The notes beneath the pieces were generated by a model that was not told the DNA's origin, did not search any database, and worked only from the letters and a program-made list of their open reading frames with translations. From Pseudomonadota bacterium (GTDB lineage Bacteria > Pseudomonadota > Gammaproteobacteria > Xanthomonadales > Xanthomonadaceae), in assembly GCA_018240435.1 (NCBI GenBank), contig JAFEFT010000010.1, positions 50,955 to 114,954 of the forward strand: a DNA stretch of 64,000 nt, read 5' to 3'. This document shows, piece by piece, positions 36,112 through 44,766 of this stretch. Positions within the stretch are counted from its first letter, which is position 1, and the number at the start of each line of letters is the position of its first letter. The position numbers were made by a program, and so were the translations under genes.

Positions 36112-37152
36112 GTGATCTTCGGGTACTCCAGCCTGTTCGCGCCGGACGACGTCGAGCGCACGCTGCCCGACAGCGGCGCCGCGCGCGCGCTGTTGCACGC
36201 ACGACGACCGGACATCCTCGCCTTCGTGCAGCGCCGGCAGCAGCGACTGCTGGCGCATTTCGGCGCCGGCCACGATGCGCAGATCGCCCGGGCCGCCGAC
36301 GCCTTCGCGCTCGGCACCGCCCGTCTGGGCCTGCGCCACGGCCACTTCGGCGGCGACTTCCACGCCTATCACAACGAAGACCACGTGCTGGAGCTGGCAC
36401 AACGGCGGCTCGCTGCCTGCGAGCGCACGCTCGGCATGGCGGCGCTGACGCTGAGCGACTGGCTGGCGCTGGCGCTGTTCGCCGCCTGTCACGACCTGCG
36501 CCAGCGCGAAGCCGGCGACGTGCCCGGCCCGATCGGCGGCAACGAGGCGGCAAGCACCGCCGAAACCTTCCGCATCCTCGACGCCTGCGGCTTCCAGCGC
36601 GATCGCGATCGCGGTCTGTACATGGCGCTGGAACTGGCGATCGCCGGCAGCACCTTCAGCCTGTTCGCCCCGGCTGCCGACAATCCGGCGCAGGCCGTCG
36701 TCGGCGGCGGCGCGCTGGCGCGGTTCCTGCCCGGCTGGCTCGATCAGGCGGTGCCGGAGTGGCACGGCGACCGGCTGATCGAACATGGCTTGATCCTCGC
36801 CCGCATCGCCGCCGACCTGGACACCGCCAACGCCGGCGAGTGCTTCGCCGAACTGGCCGACAGCGCCATCCGCCTGTGCCGTGAACACGAGATGCGGGCC
36901 GGTCGCGACCTGCACGCCGCCGTCTCGGCGCCCACGTGCCTGCGTTTTCTCAGCGACGGCCAGGACCGTTTCTTCTTCGAACTGCACCATTTCTGCTCGC
37001 GCGAAGGCGAGCGCGTGTTCGGCGCCGGCAAGCTCGCCAATGCCGCGCGCGTGCGCGCCGTCGGCGCGGCGCTGCGGGCGCGCTTTGCAGCGCAGGCGCC
37101 GGCCAGCGGCGCGGCGGTGATCGACGCCTATCGCCAACTGGCCGAAGCCTGA
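36112..37152 (+). CDS. HD/PDEase-like metal-dependent hydrolase candidate
   Basis: The 346-residue protein has [11 protein letters not shown] (Tyr86-His91) and, about 35 residues on, ACHDL (His127-Asp128). This spacing resembles the YHNxxH...HD metal-binding pattern of cyclic-nucleotide phosphodiesterases and other HD-fold hydrolases. A downstream GNEAASTAE helix may supply another ligand. The C-terminal part (about 240-340) is helical and unassigned. There is no membrane segment. The start is uncertain: GTG at 36112 begins MIFGYSSLF and a TATACT lies about 50 bases upstream; the frame remains open to 35956. Confidence 0.68.
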   Translation: MIFGYSSLFAPDDVERTLPDSGAARALLHARRPDILAFVQRRQQRLLAHFGAGHDAQIARAADAFALGTARLGLRHGHFGGDFHAYHNEDHVLELAQRRLAACERTLGMAALTLSDWLALALFAACHDLRQREAGDVPGPIGGNEAASTAETFRILDACGFQRDRDRGLYMALELAIAGSTFSLFAPAADNPAQAVVGGGALARFLPGWLDQAVPEWHGDRLIEHGLILARIAADLDTANAGECFAELADSAIRLCREHEMRAGRDLHAAVSAPTCLRFLSDGQDRFFFELHHFCSREGERVFGAGKLANAARVRAVGAALRARFAAQAPASGAAVIDAYRQLAEA

Positions 37153-37214
37153 GCGGCTGCGGCCCGAGCCACGCGACCTGTGCGCACGAGCGTTTCTTGC
37201 CCGTCGCAAGCGGC

Positions 37215-37220
37215 TACACT
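37215..37220 (+). promoter_or_regulatory. -10 element (TACACT) before argS
   Basis: TACACT followed by ATCG lies 30 bases upstream of the argS GTG; the same TACACT form occurs upstream of glnB. No clear -35 hexamer. Confidence 0.35.
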
Positions 37221-37250
37221 ATCGCCCGGTTTCAGCCGTCGGATCGCTCC

Positions 37251-38942
37251 GTGAAAGAACCCCTGTACGCGCTGCTCTCGACCGCGATCGAGGCCTTGCG
37301 CGCGGCCGGCAACCTGCCCGCCGACCTCGCCGCTCCCGCCATCGCCCTCGAGCGCACCAAAACACGCGAGCACGGCGATTTCGCCAGCAACGTCGCGATG
37401 GCACTGGCGAAAGCCGCGAAAACCAATCCGCGCGCGCTGGCGCAGCAGATCGTCGCCGCCTTGCCGGCCAGCGAGGCGATCACCAAGGTCGAAATCGCCG
37501 GGCCGGGCTTCATCAATTTCTTCCTCACCGACGCCGCCTGGCAGGCGGAAGTGGCGCGTGTGCTCGCCGATGGCCAACGCTACGGTCGCAGCGATGCCGG
37601 CAAGGGCGTGCGCGCCGGGGTCGAGTACGTCTCGGCCAATCCGACCGGGCCATTGCATGTCGGCCACGGCCGCGCCGCCGCGATCGGCGACACCTTGGCG
37701 CGCTTGCTCGCGGCCACCGGCTGGGAGGTGGCACGCGAGTTCTACTACAACGATGCCGGCGCGCAGATCGACAACCTCGCCCGCTCGGTGCAGGCGCGCT
37801 GCAAGGGCGTGTTTCCGGGCGATGCGGGCTGGCCCGAAGACGGCTATCGCGGCGATTACATTCTCGACATCGCCCGCAACTATCTGCTCGGCAAACCGGC
37901 GCAGGAAGGCTCGGCCGTCGTCTCGGCCAGCCACGACCCGAACGATCTCGATGCCATCCGCCGCTACGCGGTGGCAGCGCTGCGCGCCGAGCAGAATGCC
38001 GATCTGGCCGCGTTCGGCGTGTCCTTCGACGTGTTCTTCCTCGAATCGTCGCTGTATGCCGACGGCAAGGTCGAGCAGACCGTGGCCGCGCTCAAGGCCG
38101 GTGGCCACACCTACGAGCAAGACGGCGCGCTGTGGTTGCGCAGCACCGACTTCGGCGACGACAAAGACCGGGTGATGCGCAAGTCGGACGGCAGCTACAC
38201 CTATTTCGTGCCGGATGTCGCCTATCACTACAGCAAGTGGCAGCGCGGCTACGTGCGCGCGATCACCGAGCTCGGTGCCGATCATCACGGCACCCTGGCG
38301 CGGGTGAAGGCGGGCTTGCAGGCGCTGGAAAAAGGCATCCCGAAGGACTGGCCGCAATACGTGCTGCACCAGATGGTGACGGTCATGCGCGGCGGCGAGG
38401 AAGTGAAGATTTCCAAGCGCGCCGGCAGCTATCTCACCTTGCGCGACCTGATCGAAGAAGCCGGGCGCGATGCGACGCGCTGGTTCCTGGTCGCGCGCAA
38501 GCCAGATTCGCAACTGGTGTTCGACATCGACCTGGCGCGCTCGCAGAGCAACGACAACCCGGTCTACTACGTTCAGTACGCACATGCGCGCGTGTGCAGC
38601 CTGTTGCGGCAGGCCGGCGAGAAGGGGCTGACCTACGATCAGGGCAACGGCATCGCCCATTTGTCGCGGCTGGATGCGGCAACCGAAGTGGCGTTGATGA
38701 TCGAAATTTCGCGCTATCCCGAAGTGGTTGCCGCCGCCGCCGCGCAGCTCGAACCGCAGGCGCTGGCGCAATATCTGCGCGAGCTGGCCGCGGCGTTCCA
38801 CGGCTTCTATCATGCGCAGCCGATCCTGGGCACCGACGATGCCGCGTTGCGCGATGCGCGGCTGGCACTGGCGGTGGCGACGCGGCAGGTGCTGGCAAAC
38901 GGCTTGGATCTGATGGGCGTGAGCGCCCCCGAGGCGATGTGA
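37251..38942 (+). CDS. argS: Arginyl-tRNA synthetase
   Basis: Charges tRNA-Arg; class I synthetase. From the GTG start the protein is 563 residues with an N-terminal Add-1 domain (about 1-110), [20 protein letters not shown] containing the HIGH-like motif, a catalytic core with YVQYAHARV, the lysine region [14 protein letters not shown] in place of KMSKS, and a helical anticodon-binding domain (about 440-563). The GTG at 37251 yields the family N-terminus (VKEPLYALL). The downstream SPOR gene begins one base after its stop. Confidence 0.97.
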   Translation: MKEPLYALLSTAIEALRAAGNLPADLAAPAIALERTKTREHGDFASNVAMALAKAAKTNPRALAQQIVAALPASEAITKVEIAGPGFINFFLTDAAWQAEVARVLADGQRYGRSDAGKGVRAGVEYVSANPTGPLHVGHGRAAAIGDTLARLLAATGWEVAREFYYNDAGAQIDNLARSVQARCKGVFPGDAGWPEDGYRGDYILDIARNYLLGKPAQEGSAVVSASHDPNDLDAIRRYAVAALRAEQNADLAAFGVSFDVFFLESSLYADGKVEQTVAALKAGGHTYEQDGALWLRSTDFGDDKDRVMRKSDGSYTYFVPDVAYHYSKWQRGYVRAITELGADHHGTLARVKAGLQALEKGIPKDWPQYVLHQMVTVMRGGEEVKISKRAGSYLTLRDLIEEAGRDATRWFLVARKPDSQLVFDIDLARSQSNDNPVYYVQYAHARVCSLLRQAGEKGLTYDQGNGIAHLSRLDAATEVALMIEISRYPEVVAAAAAQLEPQALAQYLRELAAAFHGFYHAQPILGTDDAALRDARLALAVATRQVLANGLDLMGVSAPEAM

Positions 38943-38943
38943 G

Positions 38944-39894
38944 ATGGCGGCCAAACGCGGCAAGAAACAGGCGCGACGCAAGGACGAGCCCCGGGTTTCG
39001 GGCGTCGTCTGGCTGCTGGCGGGGCTGTTGATCGGCGGCGCGGTGGCGATCGCGCTGTGGCTGAAGAACCCGCAGGCGGTGAACGATCTGCTGCCGCATC
39101 CCAACCCGACGGCGAAACCGCGGCTGGCCAGCGCCGATGGCGGCAAGGTGCCGGAAGGCAACCCGCCGGCATCGCCGGCATCGCCGGCATCGGCTTCGTC
39201 GGCCGCCGCCGACGGCGCAGCAGCGACGCCGAAGAAGCCCCGCTACGATTTCTACACCCTGTTGCCCGAACGCGAGGTCGTCATTCCCGACGACGAGTTG
39301 AGCGCGCAGGTGAAGGCCGAACAATCGGCCAACCTCGCCGCCAAACAGCAGGCGGCGCTGGCGGCCGCCAGCTCGACCGCCAGCACGGCCGGCGCGGCGA
39401 CGATCGGCAATCCGGCGAGCGCGGCCGGGACGGCTGCCACCGCGGCGGCGACCACCGCGGCGACGACCAACCCGGCAAGCGCCGCCATCGCGGCGAACCC
39501 GGCCGGCGCACACGCCGGCAATCCGGCCGCCAGCGCGGCGTCGGCCACGCTCGCACACACCGCCAGCACCGCTACCGCGACGACCGCGACGACCGCGACC
39601 ACCGCCCCCGCCACCGCGACGGTCAGCGCCAACATCCCGGTGCCGGCCTCGCAGCTCAAATCCGGCCAATACCTGTTGCAGGCCGGGGCGTTTCGCAGCA
39701 CCAAGCAGGCCGACGACCTGAAGGCGCGCATCGCCATGCTCGGCCTGGTCGGCCGCGTCGAGACCGTGCAGACCCCGGCCGGCGAGATGCATCGCGTGCG
39801 CCTGGGCCCGTACACCACGGCCAGCGAACTGGAAGCGGCCAAGGAAAAACTCGGCGGCAGCGGCTTGCCGGCGGTGGCGATCCGGGTGAAGTAA
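38944..39894 (+). CDS. SPOR-domain membrane protein (FtsN-like)
   Basis: The 316-residue protein has a basic cytoplasmic head (AAKRGKKQARRKD), one membrane helix (about 20-40), a long alanine/threonine/proline-rich periplasmic linker (about 60-235, very low complexity) and a C-terminal SPOR domain (about 238-316: YLLQAGAFRSTKQADDLKARIAMLG, then RVRLGPYTTASELEAAKEKL). SPOR domains bind denuded glycan at septa, suggesting a divisome role like FtsN. The start is one base after the argS stop, the common argS-SPOR order in this group. Confidence 0.92.
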   Translation: MAAKRGKKQARRKDEPRVSGVVWLLAGLLIGGAVAIALWLKNPQAVNDLLPHPNPTAKPRLASADGGKVPEGNPPASPASPASASSAAADGAAATPKKPRYDFYTLLPEREVVIPDDELSAQVKAEQSANLAAKQQAALAAASSTASTAGAATIGNPASAAGTAATAAATTAATTNPASAAIAANPAGAHAGNPAASAASATLAHTASTATATTATTATTAPATATVSANIPVPASQLKSGQYLLQAGAFRSTKQADDLKARIAMLGLVGRVETVQTPAGEMHRVRLGPYTTASELEAAKEKLGGSGLPAVAIRVK

Positions 39895-39943
39895 CGCGTG
39901 CCAGCCACGGCGCCGCACGGCGCTGCCACGACCGGAGGCAACG

Positions 39944-40243
39944 ATGCCCGAACCGCAAGTTCCACGCGTGCAGCTGCGCGAACTGCGCCAGCAGGGCTCG
40001 CTGTCCCTGCTCGAAGCGTATCTGGATGCGCACGGCGATCTGGTGCTGGAAGGCTACGACTGCGGCCCCGACGTCGCCGCGCGCCTGGGCGACAGCGATT
40101 ACGAATACTGGCGGCGGGTGCGCCAACCGCACGTCGCCCGCGTGTTGCTCGAGCTGCTCAAGGATCGTTTCGACAGCGACGTGACGTTCCACCAATGGCT
40201 GCAGGCCAAGGGCATCCCCGATGAATTCAGCAGCTGGACCTGA
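39944..40243 (+). CDS. Small conserved protein of unknown function
   Basis: A 99-residue acidic cytoplasmic protein without signal or membrane segment. It contains ELRQQGSLSLLEAYLDAHGDLVLEGYDCG in the first half and a C-terminal DVTFHQWLQAKGIP helix. It lies between the SPOR gene and an SDR gene and overlaps neither; an SDR start could overlap its end, but the preferred SDR ATG lies one base after its stop. Function cannot be inferred. Confidence 0.72.
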   Translation: MPEPQVPRVQLRELRQQGSLSLLEAYLDAHGDLVLEGYDCGPDVAARLGDSDYEYWRRVRQPHVARVLLELLKDRFDSDVTFHQWLQAKGIPDEFSSWT

Positions 40244-40244
40244 G

Positions 40245-40997
40245 ATGACGAAAACCGCATGGATCACCGGCGCGACGTCCGGCTTTGGCCGCGCCGCTGC
40301 GCAACGCTTCGTCGCCGGCGGCTGGAAGGTCATCGCCTGCGGCCGCCGCAGCGATCGCCTCGATGCGCTGCGCGAGGAACTGGGTGCGTCGAACGTTCAC
40401 ACCTGCGCCTTCGACCTCCGCGACGAAGCCGCGCTGAACGGCGCGATCGCCGCGCTGCCGGAAGGCTTTCGCGCCATCGACCTGCTGCTCAACAACGCCG
40501 GGCTGGCGCTGGGCACCGCGCCGGCGCAGCAGGCCAGCCTCGACGACTGGCGCACGATGATCGACACCAACGTCACCGCGCTGGTCACGCTGACGCGCGC
40601 GTTGCTCCCGGCGTTGATCGCCCGCCGCGGCGGCATCATCAACGTCAGCTCGACCGCCGCCCGCCACCCCTACCCCGGCGGCAACGTCTACGCCGGCAGC
40701 AAGGCCTTCGTCAGCCAGTTTTCGCTCAACCTGCGCGCCGACCTGCACGGCACCGGCGTGCGCGTGACCACCCTCGAACCGGGCATGGCGCAAACCGAGT
40801 TCACCCTCGTGCGCACGCATGGCGACCAAGCCGCTTCGGACAAGCTCTACGCCGGCATGCAGCCGATCACCGCGCAGGACATCGCCGACACGCTGTGGTG
40901 GATCGCCAACCTGCCACCGCATCTGAACGTGAACCGGCTGGAGATGATGCCGACGCGCCAGTCCTTCGCCGGATTCCAGATCCATCGCGACGCCTGA
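40245..40997 (+). CDS. Short-chain dehydrogenase/reductase (YdfG-like)
   Basis: NADP-dependent oxidoreductase resembling YdfG, which oxidises 3-hydroxy acids such as L-allo-threonine and 3-hydroxypropionate. The 250-residue protein has the Rossmann motif TGATSGFGRAAA (about 8-19), an NADP-type GRR after strand two, NNAG (83-86), the catalytic Ser/Tyr/Lys in SSTAARHPYPGGNVYAGSK (Tyr149, Lys153) and the C-terminal EPGMAQTEF. The start at 40245 is preferred over 40221 because it gives the exact family N-terminus. Confidence 0.88.
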   Translation: MTKTAWITGATSGFGRAAAQRFVAGGWKVIACGRRSDRLDALREELGASNVHTCAFDLRDEAALNGAIAALPEGFRAIDLLLNNAGLALGTAPAQQASLDDWRTMIDTNVTALVTLTRALLPALIARRGGIINVSSTAARHPYPGGNVYAGSKAFVSQFSLNLRADLHGTGVRVTTLEPGMAQTEFTLVRTHGDQAASDKLYAGMQPITAQDIADTLWWIANLPPHLNVNRLEMMPTRQSFAGFQIHRDA

Positions 40998-41012
40998 GCG
41001 GCGCCGGCGCAT

Positions 41013-42956
41013 TCACGGCGCCGGCAGCGGCAGCGCGTCGGTCTTGTAGATCGCCACATGCGGCACGCCATCGCTGCCGATCCAGCCGCGATACATGCCG
41101 CCGGTATTGAACGGAAACGCCACCGCGCCGTCGGCACCCATCGCGATCGCGCCGCCATCGCCGCCGGCCTTGGGGATGACCACGTTGATGACTTCGTTGG
41201 CGGCGCGCGCCAGCGGCTCGCCGGCCAGCCGCACGCGGGCGCAGATCTCGTGCGCGGCAGCGACGCGGATGTAGAACTCGCCCCAGCCGGTATTGGACAC
41301 CGCGCAACGGGTATCGGCCCAGGTGCCGGCACCGATGATCGGCGAGTCGCCGACGCGGCCGTAACGCTTGTTGGTCATGCCGCCAGTGGAGGTTCCGGCC
41401 GCCAGATGGCCCTGCGCGTCCAGCGCCAGCGCGCCGACGGTGCCGAAATAGGCGCGCCCCGGCAGCACCAGCGGCACGTTCGCCGCCTGCGCCTTCTTTT
41501 CTTCGGCCAGTGCGTCCTGCAATGCCTTCCAGCGCTTGTCGGTGCGGAAATAGGAAGGATCGACGAGGGTGATGCCCTGCTCTTTGGCGAAGATCTCGGC
41601 ACCGTCGCCGACCATCATCACGTGCCTGGAATGATCCATGATCGCCTGCGCCAGCAGGATCGGATTCTTCACCCGATGCAGCCCCGCCGCCGCGCCGGCC
41701 TTGCCGCTGGCACCATCCATGATCGAGGTGTCGAGCTCGTTGCGGCCATCGTGGGTGAACACCGCGCCGCGACCGGCGTTGAAGTGCGGGTCGTCCTCCA
41801 TCACCGTGATCGCCGCGGTCACCGCAGCGACTGGCGCGGCACCGGCTTGCAGCTTCGCGTAGCCGGCGCGCAGCGCGGTTTCCAGCGCCTTGCGGGTGTC
41901 GGCTTCTTCCTGCGCGGTCAGCTCGCCCGGCTCGACGCCGGCGCCGCCGTGGATCACCAGCAGCGGTTCATCCAGCCGCACCAGCACGCCGTCGCGCACC
42001 GCATAGCTGTGGTGGGCGGCGGGACGATCGATCGCGCCAGCAGGCAGGTGCAGGGTGGAATCGCGGCCGGCGACGTCGACTTCGAAGCGACCCAGATTCA
42101 TCGGTGCGTCTTCGACCTGCTGCTGCGCGAAGCCGCCGTGGACGACGAAGGCCCCGGCGCGGGGATCGGTGGCATAGACGCGCGCGCTGCCATCGCCTTC
42201 GACCGCCACCGCCGCCGCTTCGTCCACACCCAGCCCCAGCAATGGCTTTCCGGCGAGAGGCTCTGCCTTGGCGACGAACGCCGCCAGCCGGCCCAGACGC
42301 CCGCGCTCGTTGAAATGGGTGTCGGTGATGACGCCCTCGAGTTGCGCGAAATGAAGAAATTGCGTCTCGATGGTGACGCCATCGCCGAGCGGATCGGCCA
42401 GCGCCTGCGGGCTGGTGATGCTGCCGCCGTCCATCGCCCCGTACAGGTATTCGCCCTGGATCGCCAGGCCGGCGCTGGTGCCGCCGAGCGGCTTGCCGGC
42501 GCGCACATGCGCATCGATCGCCGCCGCCAGCGGCGTGCCGCGCCAGTAGCGCACATAGCGGGACTGATCGCCACCGGCGATGAAAATGCCATCGGCGTGG
42601 TTGACCGCGGCGAGGATCTTCGGATCGCTGGCGCCATCGCGGTCATGGAAGACGAAGGTTTCGACCGAGGCGATGCCGCCGATCTTGTGGAAGAACTCTT
42701 CGCCGATCTCGCCGCCGAGCGAGGCGCGCAACACCACGATATGGCCGTTGCCGGCATGGCGCATGAACCAGCGCATGGCGTCGTCGTTGCGATCGCCACC
42801 GCCCATCAGCAACAGCCCCGGCTGCACCGGCGCGGGGGTCTTCGCCGCGGTATCGCCGAGCACGTAGCGATCCACCGATGCGGCCAGCACCGCCGTCGCC
42901 GGCAGCCACGCCAGCATCACCGCCAGCACCATCGCGCCGCCGCCAAATCGCTTCAT
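41013..42956 (-). CDS. Exported cyanophycinase-like peptidase fused to isoaspartyl peptidase/asparaginase
   Basis: A 647-residue fusion behind a signal peptide (about 1-25, ending TAVLA). The N-terminal half is a serine peptidase of the S51/cyanophycinase group: nucleophile Ser161 in GGTSAGLAIQG, followed by TDTHFNERGRLGRL. The C-terminal half (about 330-640) is an Ntn-hydrolase: VIHGGAGVEPG, NAGRGAVF, the autocleavage site GTVGALALD with Thr506, and GTSTGGMTNKRYGRVGDSP. S51 cyanophycinases release beta-Asp-Arg dipeptides, and isoaspartyl peptidases split such dipeptides, so one polypeptide could do both steps. The ATG at 42956 is spaced well from GGGGA; 42965 is possible. Divergent from a FecI-FecR-TonB receptor set. 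Confidence 0.88.
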   Translation of the reverse strand: MKRFGGGAMVLAVMLAWLPATAVLAASVDRYVLGDTAAKTPAPVQPGLLLMGGGDRNDDAMRWFMRHAGNGHIVVLRASLGGEIGEEFFHKIGGIASVETFVFHDRDGASDPKILAAVNHADGIFIAGGDQSRYVRYWRGTPLAAAIDAHVRAGKPLGGTSAGLAIQGEYLYGAMDGGSITSPQALADPLGDGVTIETQFLHFAQLEGVITDTHFNERGRLGRLAAFVAKAEPLAGKPLLGLGVDEAAAVAVEGDGSARVYATDPRAGAFVVHGGFAQQQVEDAPMNLGRFEVDVAGRDSTLHLPAGAIDRPAAHHSYAVRDGVLVRLDEPLLVIHGGAGVEPGELTAQEEADTRKALETALRAGYAKLQAGAAPVAAVTAAITVMEDDPHFNAGRGAVFTHDGRNELDTSIMDGASGKAGAAAGLHRVKNPILLAQAIMDHSRHVMMVGDGAEIFAKEQGITLVDPSYFRTDKRWKALQDALAEEKKAQAANVPLVLPGRAYFGTVGALALDAQGHLAAGTSTGGMTNKRYGRVGDSPIIGAGTWADTRCAVSNTGWGEFYIRVAAAHEICARVRLAGEPLARAANEVINVVIPKAGGDGGAIAMGADGAVAFPFNTGGMYRGWIGSDGVPHVAIYKTDALPLPAP

Positions 42957-43050
42957 CGTCGCCATTCCCCATCGTCGTGGATGCATTACAGGACGAACGG
43001 CGCGGCGATATCCCGCCCGCGCCGCTCGCCGCCTGCGGTATTCTGAATGA

Positions 43051-43626
43051 ATGCCGAACGAACTCGACCGCTGGTTCGTCGAAGAAATCCTCGTCCACGA
43101 GGAGGCACTGACGCGCTTTCTGTATCGCCACTGGCCGCAGCGCGATGAACTGCACGACCTGCGCCAGGAGCTGTACGCGCGCGTCTACGAGGCCGCCGGC
43201 AAGGCGCTGCCGACGCAGCCCAAGGCGTTCTTGTTCGCCAGCGCACGTCATCTGATGGCCGACCGCATCCGCCGCAGCAAGGTGGTGTCGATCGAGCCGA
43301 TGGGTGATTTCGAGCACTCGCACGTCTTGGTGGATGAAATATCGCCGGAGCGCTGGTTCAGCGGTCGGCAGGCGCTGCGCCGGCTGTCGGCGGCGCTGGA
43401 TCGGCTGCCGCGGCGCTGCCGCGAGGTGGTATGGCTGCGGCGGGTGGAGGATCTGTCGCAAAAGGAAGTGGCCGTGCGTCTGGGCATCAGCGAGAAAGTC
43501 GTGGAAAAACACATCGCCAAGGGCATGCGCCTGCTCGCCGACGCCCTGTTCGGCGGCGGCGCCGGCGTGCCTGCCGGCGATGCCGATGGCGCCGATGCCC
43601 GCGCCACCCGCGGTACCCAGGGCTGA
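43051..43626 (+). CDS. FecI-type ECF sigma factor
   Basis: A 191-residue extracytoplasmic-function sigma factor. Region 2 (about 15-80) has FLYRHWPQRDELHDLRQELYARVYEA and region 4 (about 110-165) ends in LSQKEVAVRLGISEKVVEKHIAKGM, the DNA-reading helix-turn-helix. The C-terminal tail is alanine/glycine-rich. It is followed four bases later by fecR and then the receptor: the classic surface-signalling order. Its own promoter lies in the short gap shared with the divergent peptidase fusion. Confidence 0.93.
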   Translation: MPNELDRWFVEEILVHEEALTRFLYRHWPQRDELHDLRQELYARVYEAAGKALPTQPKAFLFASARHLMADRIRRSKVVSIEPMGDFEHSHVLVDEISPERWFSGRQALRRLSAALDRLPRRCREVVWLRRVEDLSQKEVAVRLGISEKVVEKHIAKGMRLLADALFGGGAGVPAGDADGADARATRGTQG

Positions 43627-43630
43627 GGCC

Positions 43631-44680
43631 ATGAGCACGCAGTCGCTCGCCATCGAACACACCGCGGCGCAATGGCTGGCGCGGCGCGACGGCAGCGATT
43701 GGTCGCCGGCGGCGCAGGCCGAGCTGGAGCGCTGGCTGGATCAATCCAGCCTGCACAAGGTGACATTCCTGCGCTTGCAGGCGGCATGGCAACAGGCCGG
43801 CCGGCTGCGCGCGCTGGGCGCCGGGCGAAACGACGGCAAGGCCGCGCCGGAACGCTGGCGACCCGCCGCCGGCGACCGCCGCCACGATTTGCTGCAAGCC
43901 CTGCCGCCGGCGCGCCGGTCGCGTCGTCGCCGCCGTGGCCGGTGGGCCGGCTGGGCGGTGGCGATGGCGAGCCTGCTGGTGGTCGGCGCCGTGCTGGTGG
44001 GTCGTTTCTGGCGCCCGCCGCCAGCGGTCGACGTCATCACCTACGACAGTGCGATCGGCCAGATCCGCACGCTGGCGCTGGCCGACGGCTCGCAGGTGAC
44101 CCTCGGCAGCGACAGCCGCATCCAGGTGCGGCTGGCGCCCGATCATCGCGACGTGGCGCTGATGCGCGGCGAGGCCATCTTCGCGGTCGCCAAGGATCGC
44201 CGCCGGCCATTCCGGGTCGCCAGTGACGGCTATCGCGCGGTGGCGGTAGGCACCCGCTATTCGGTGCGCCGCGGCGACGCCGGCCTGCGCGTGGTGGTGA
44301 CCGAAGGCACCGTGCGGCTGGAATCGCCCGCGCGCGGCAACCTCGCCGAGCCGTCGATCCTGCTGCCGGCCGGCAGCGTCGCCCTCGTCCGCGGCAAGGA
44401 TGTGCTGGTGCGCAGCCTGGCGGTGGCCGACGCGCAGCAACTGCTGCAGTGGCGCGACGGCCTGCTGGTGTTCCGCGACACCACTCTGGCCGATGCCGCC
44501 AGCGAATTCAATCGCTACAACGCGCGCAAGCTGGTGATCGCCGATGCCGCCGCCGGCGCCTTGCGGATCGGCGGCAGCTTCCGCTGGGACAACGAGGAAG
44601 CCTTCGTCCGCCTGCTCCAGGCCGGCTTCCCGGTGCGCGCACAGGTCCAGCCCGATCGCATCATCGTGCATTCGCGCTGA
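43631..44680 (+). CDS. FecR-type anti-sigma factor/signal transducer
   Basis: The 349-residue protein has an N-terminal cytoplasmic DUF4880-like segment (AIEHTAAQWLARRDG... LERWL..), a basic stretch, one membrane helix (about 115-137) and a periplasmic FecR domain with TLALADGSQVTLGSDSRIQV and GEAIFAVAKD..RPFRVAS. The C-terminal DUF4974-like part (LVFRDTTLADAASEFNRYN) contacts the receptor signalling domain. It sits between the sigma factor and the TonB receptor, and is expected to hold the sigma factor until the receptor is occupied. Confidence 0.92.
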   Translation: MSTQSLAIEHTAAQWLARRDGSDWSPAAQAELERWLDQSSLHKVTFLRLQAAWQQAGRLRALGAGRNDGKAAPERWRPAAGDRRHDLLQALPPARRSRRRRRGRWAGWAVAMASLLVVGAVLVGRFWRPPPAVDVITYDSAIGQIRTLALADGSQVTLGSDSRIQVRLAPDHRDVALMRGEAIFAVAKDRRRPFRVASDGYRAVAVGTRYSVRRGDAGLRVVVTEGTVRLESPARGNLAEPSILLPAGSVALVRGKDVLVRSLAVADAQQLLQWRDGLLVFRDTTLADAASEFNRYNARKLVIADAAAGALRIGGSFRWDNEEAFVRLLQAGFPVRAQVQPDRIIVHSR

Positions 44681-44766
44681 AGGCAGCTTCCCGCGGGCGG
44701 GATTTCCCGGATTCGTTCGTCTGTTTGCCTTGACGGCGCCACTTCGCGCGCTCGAGGGGAAACGCC

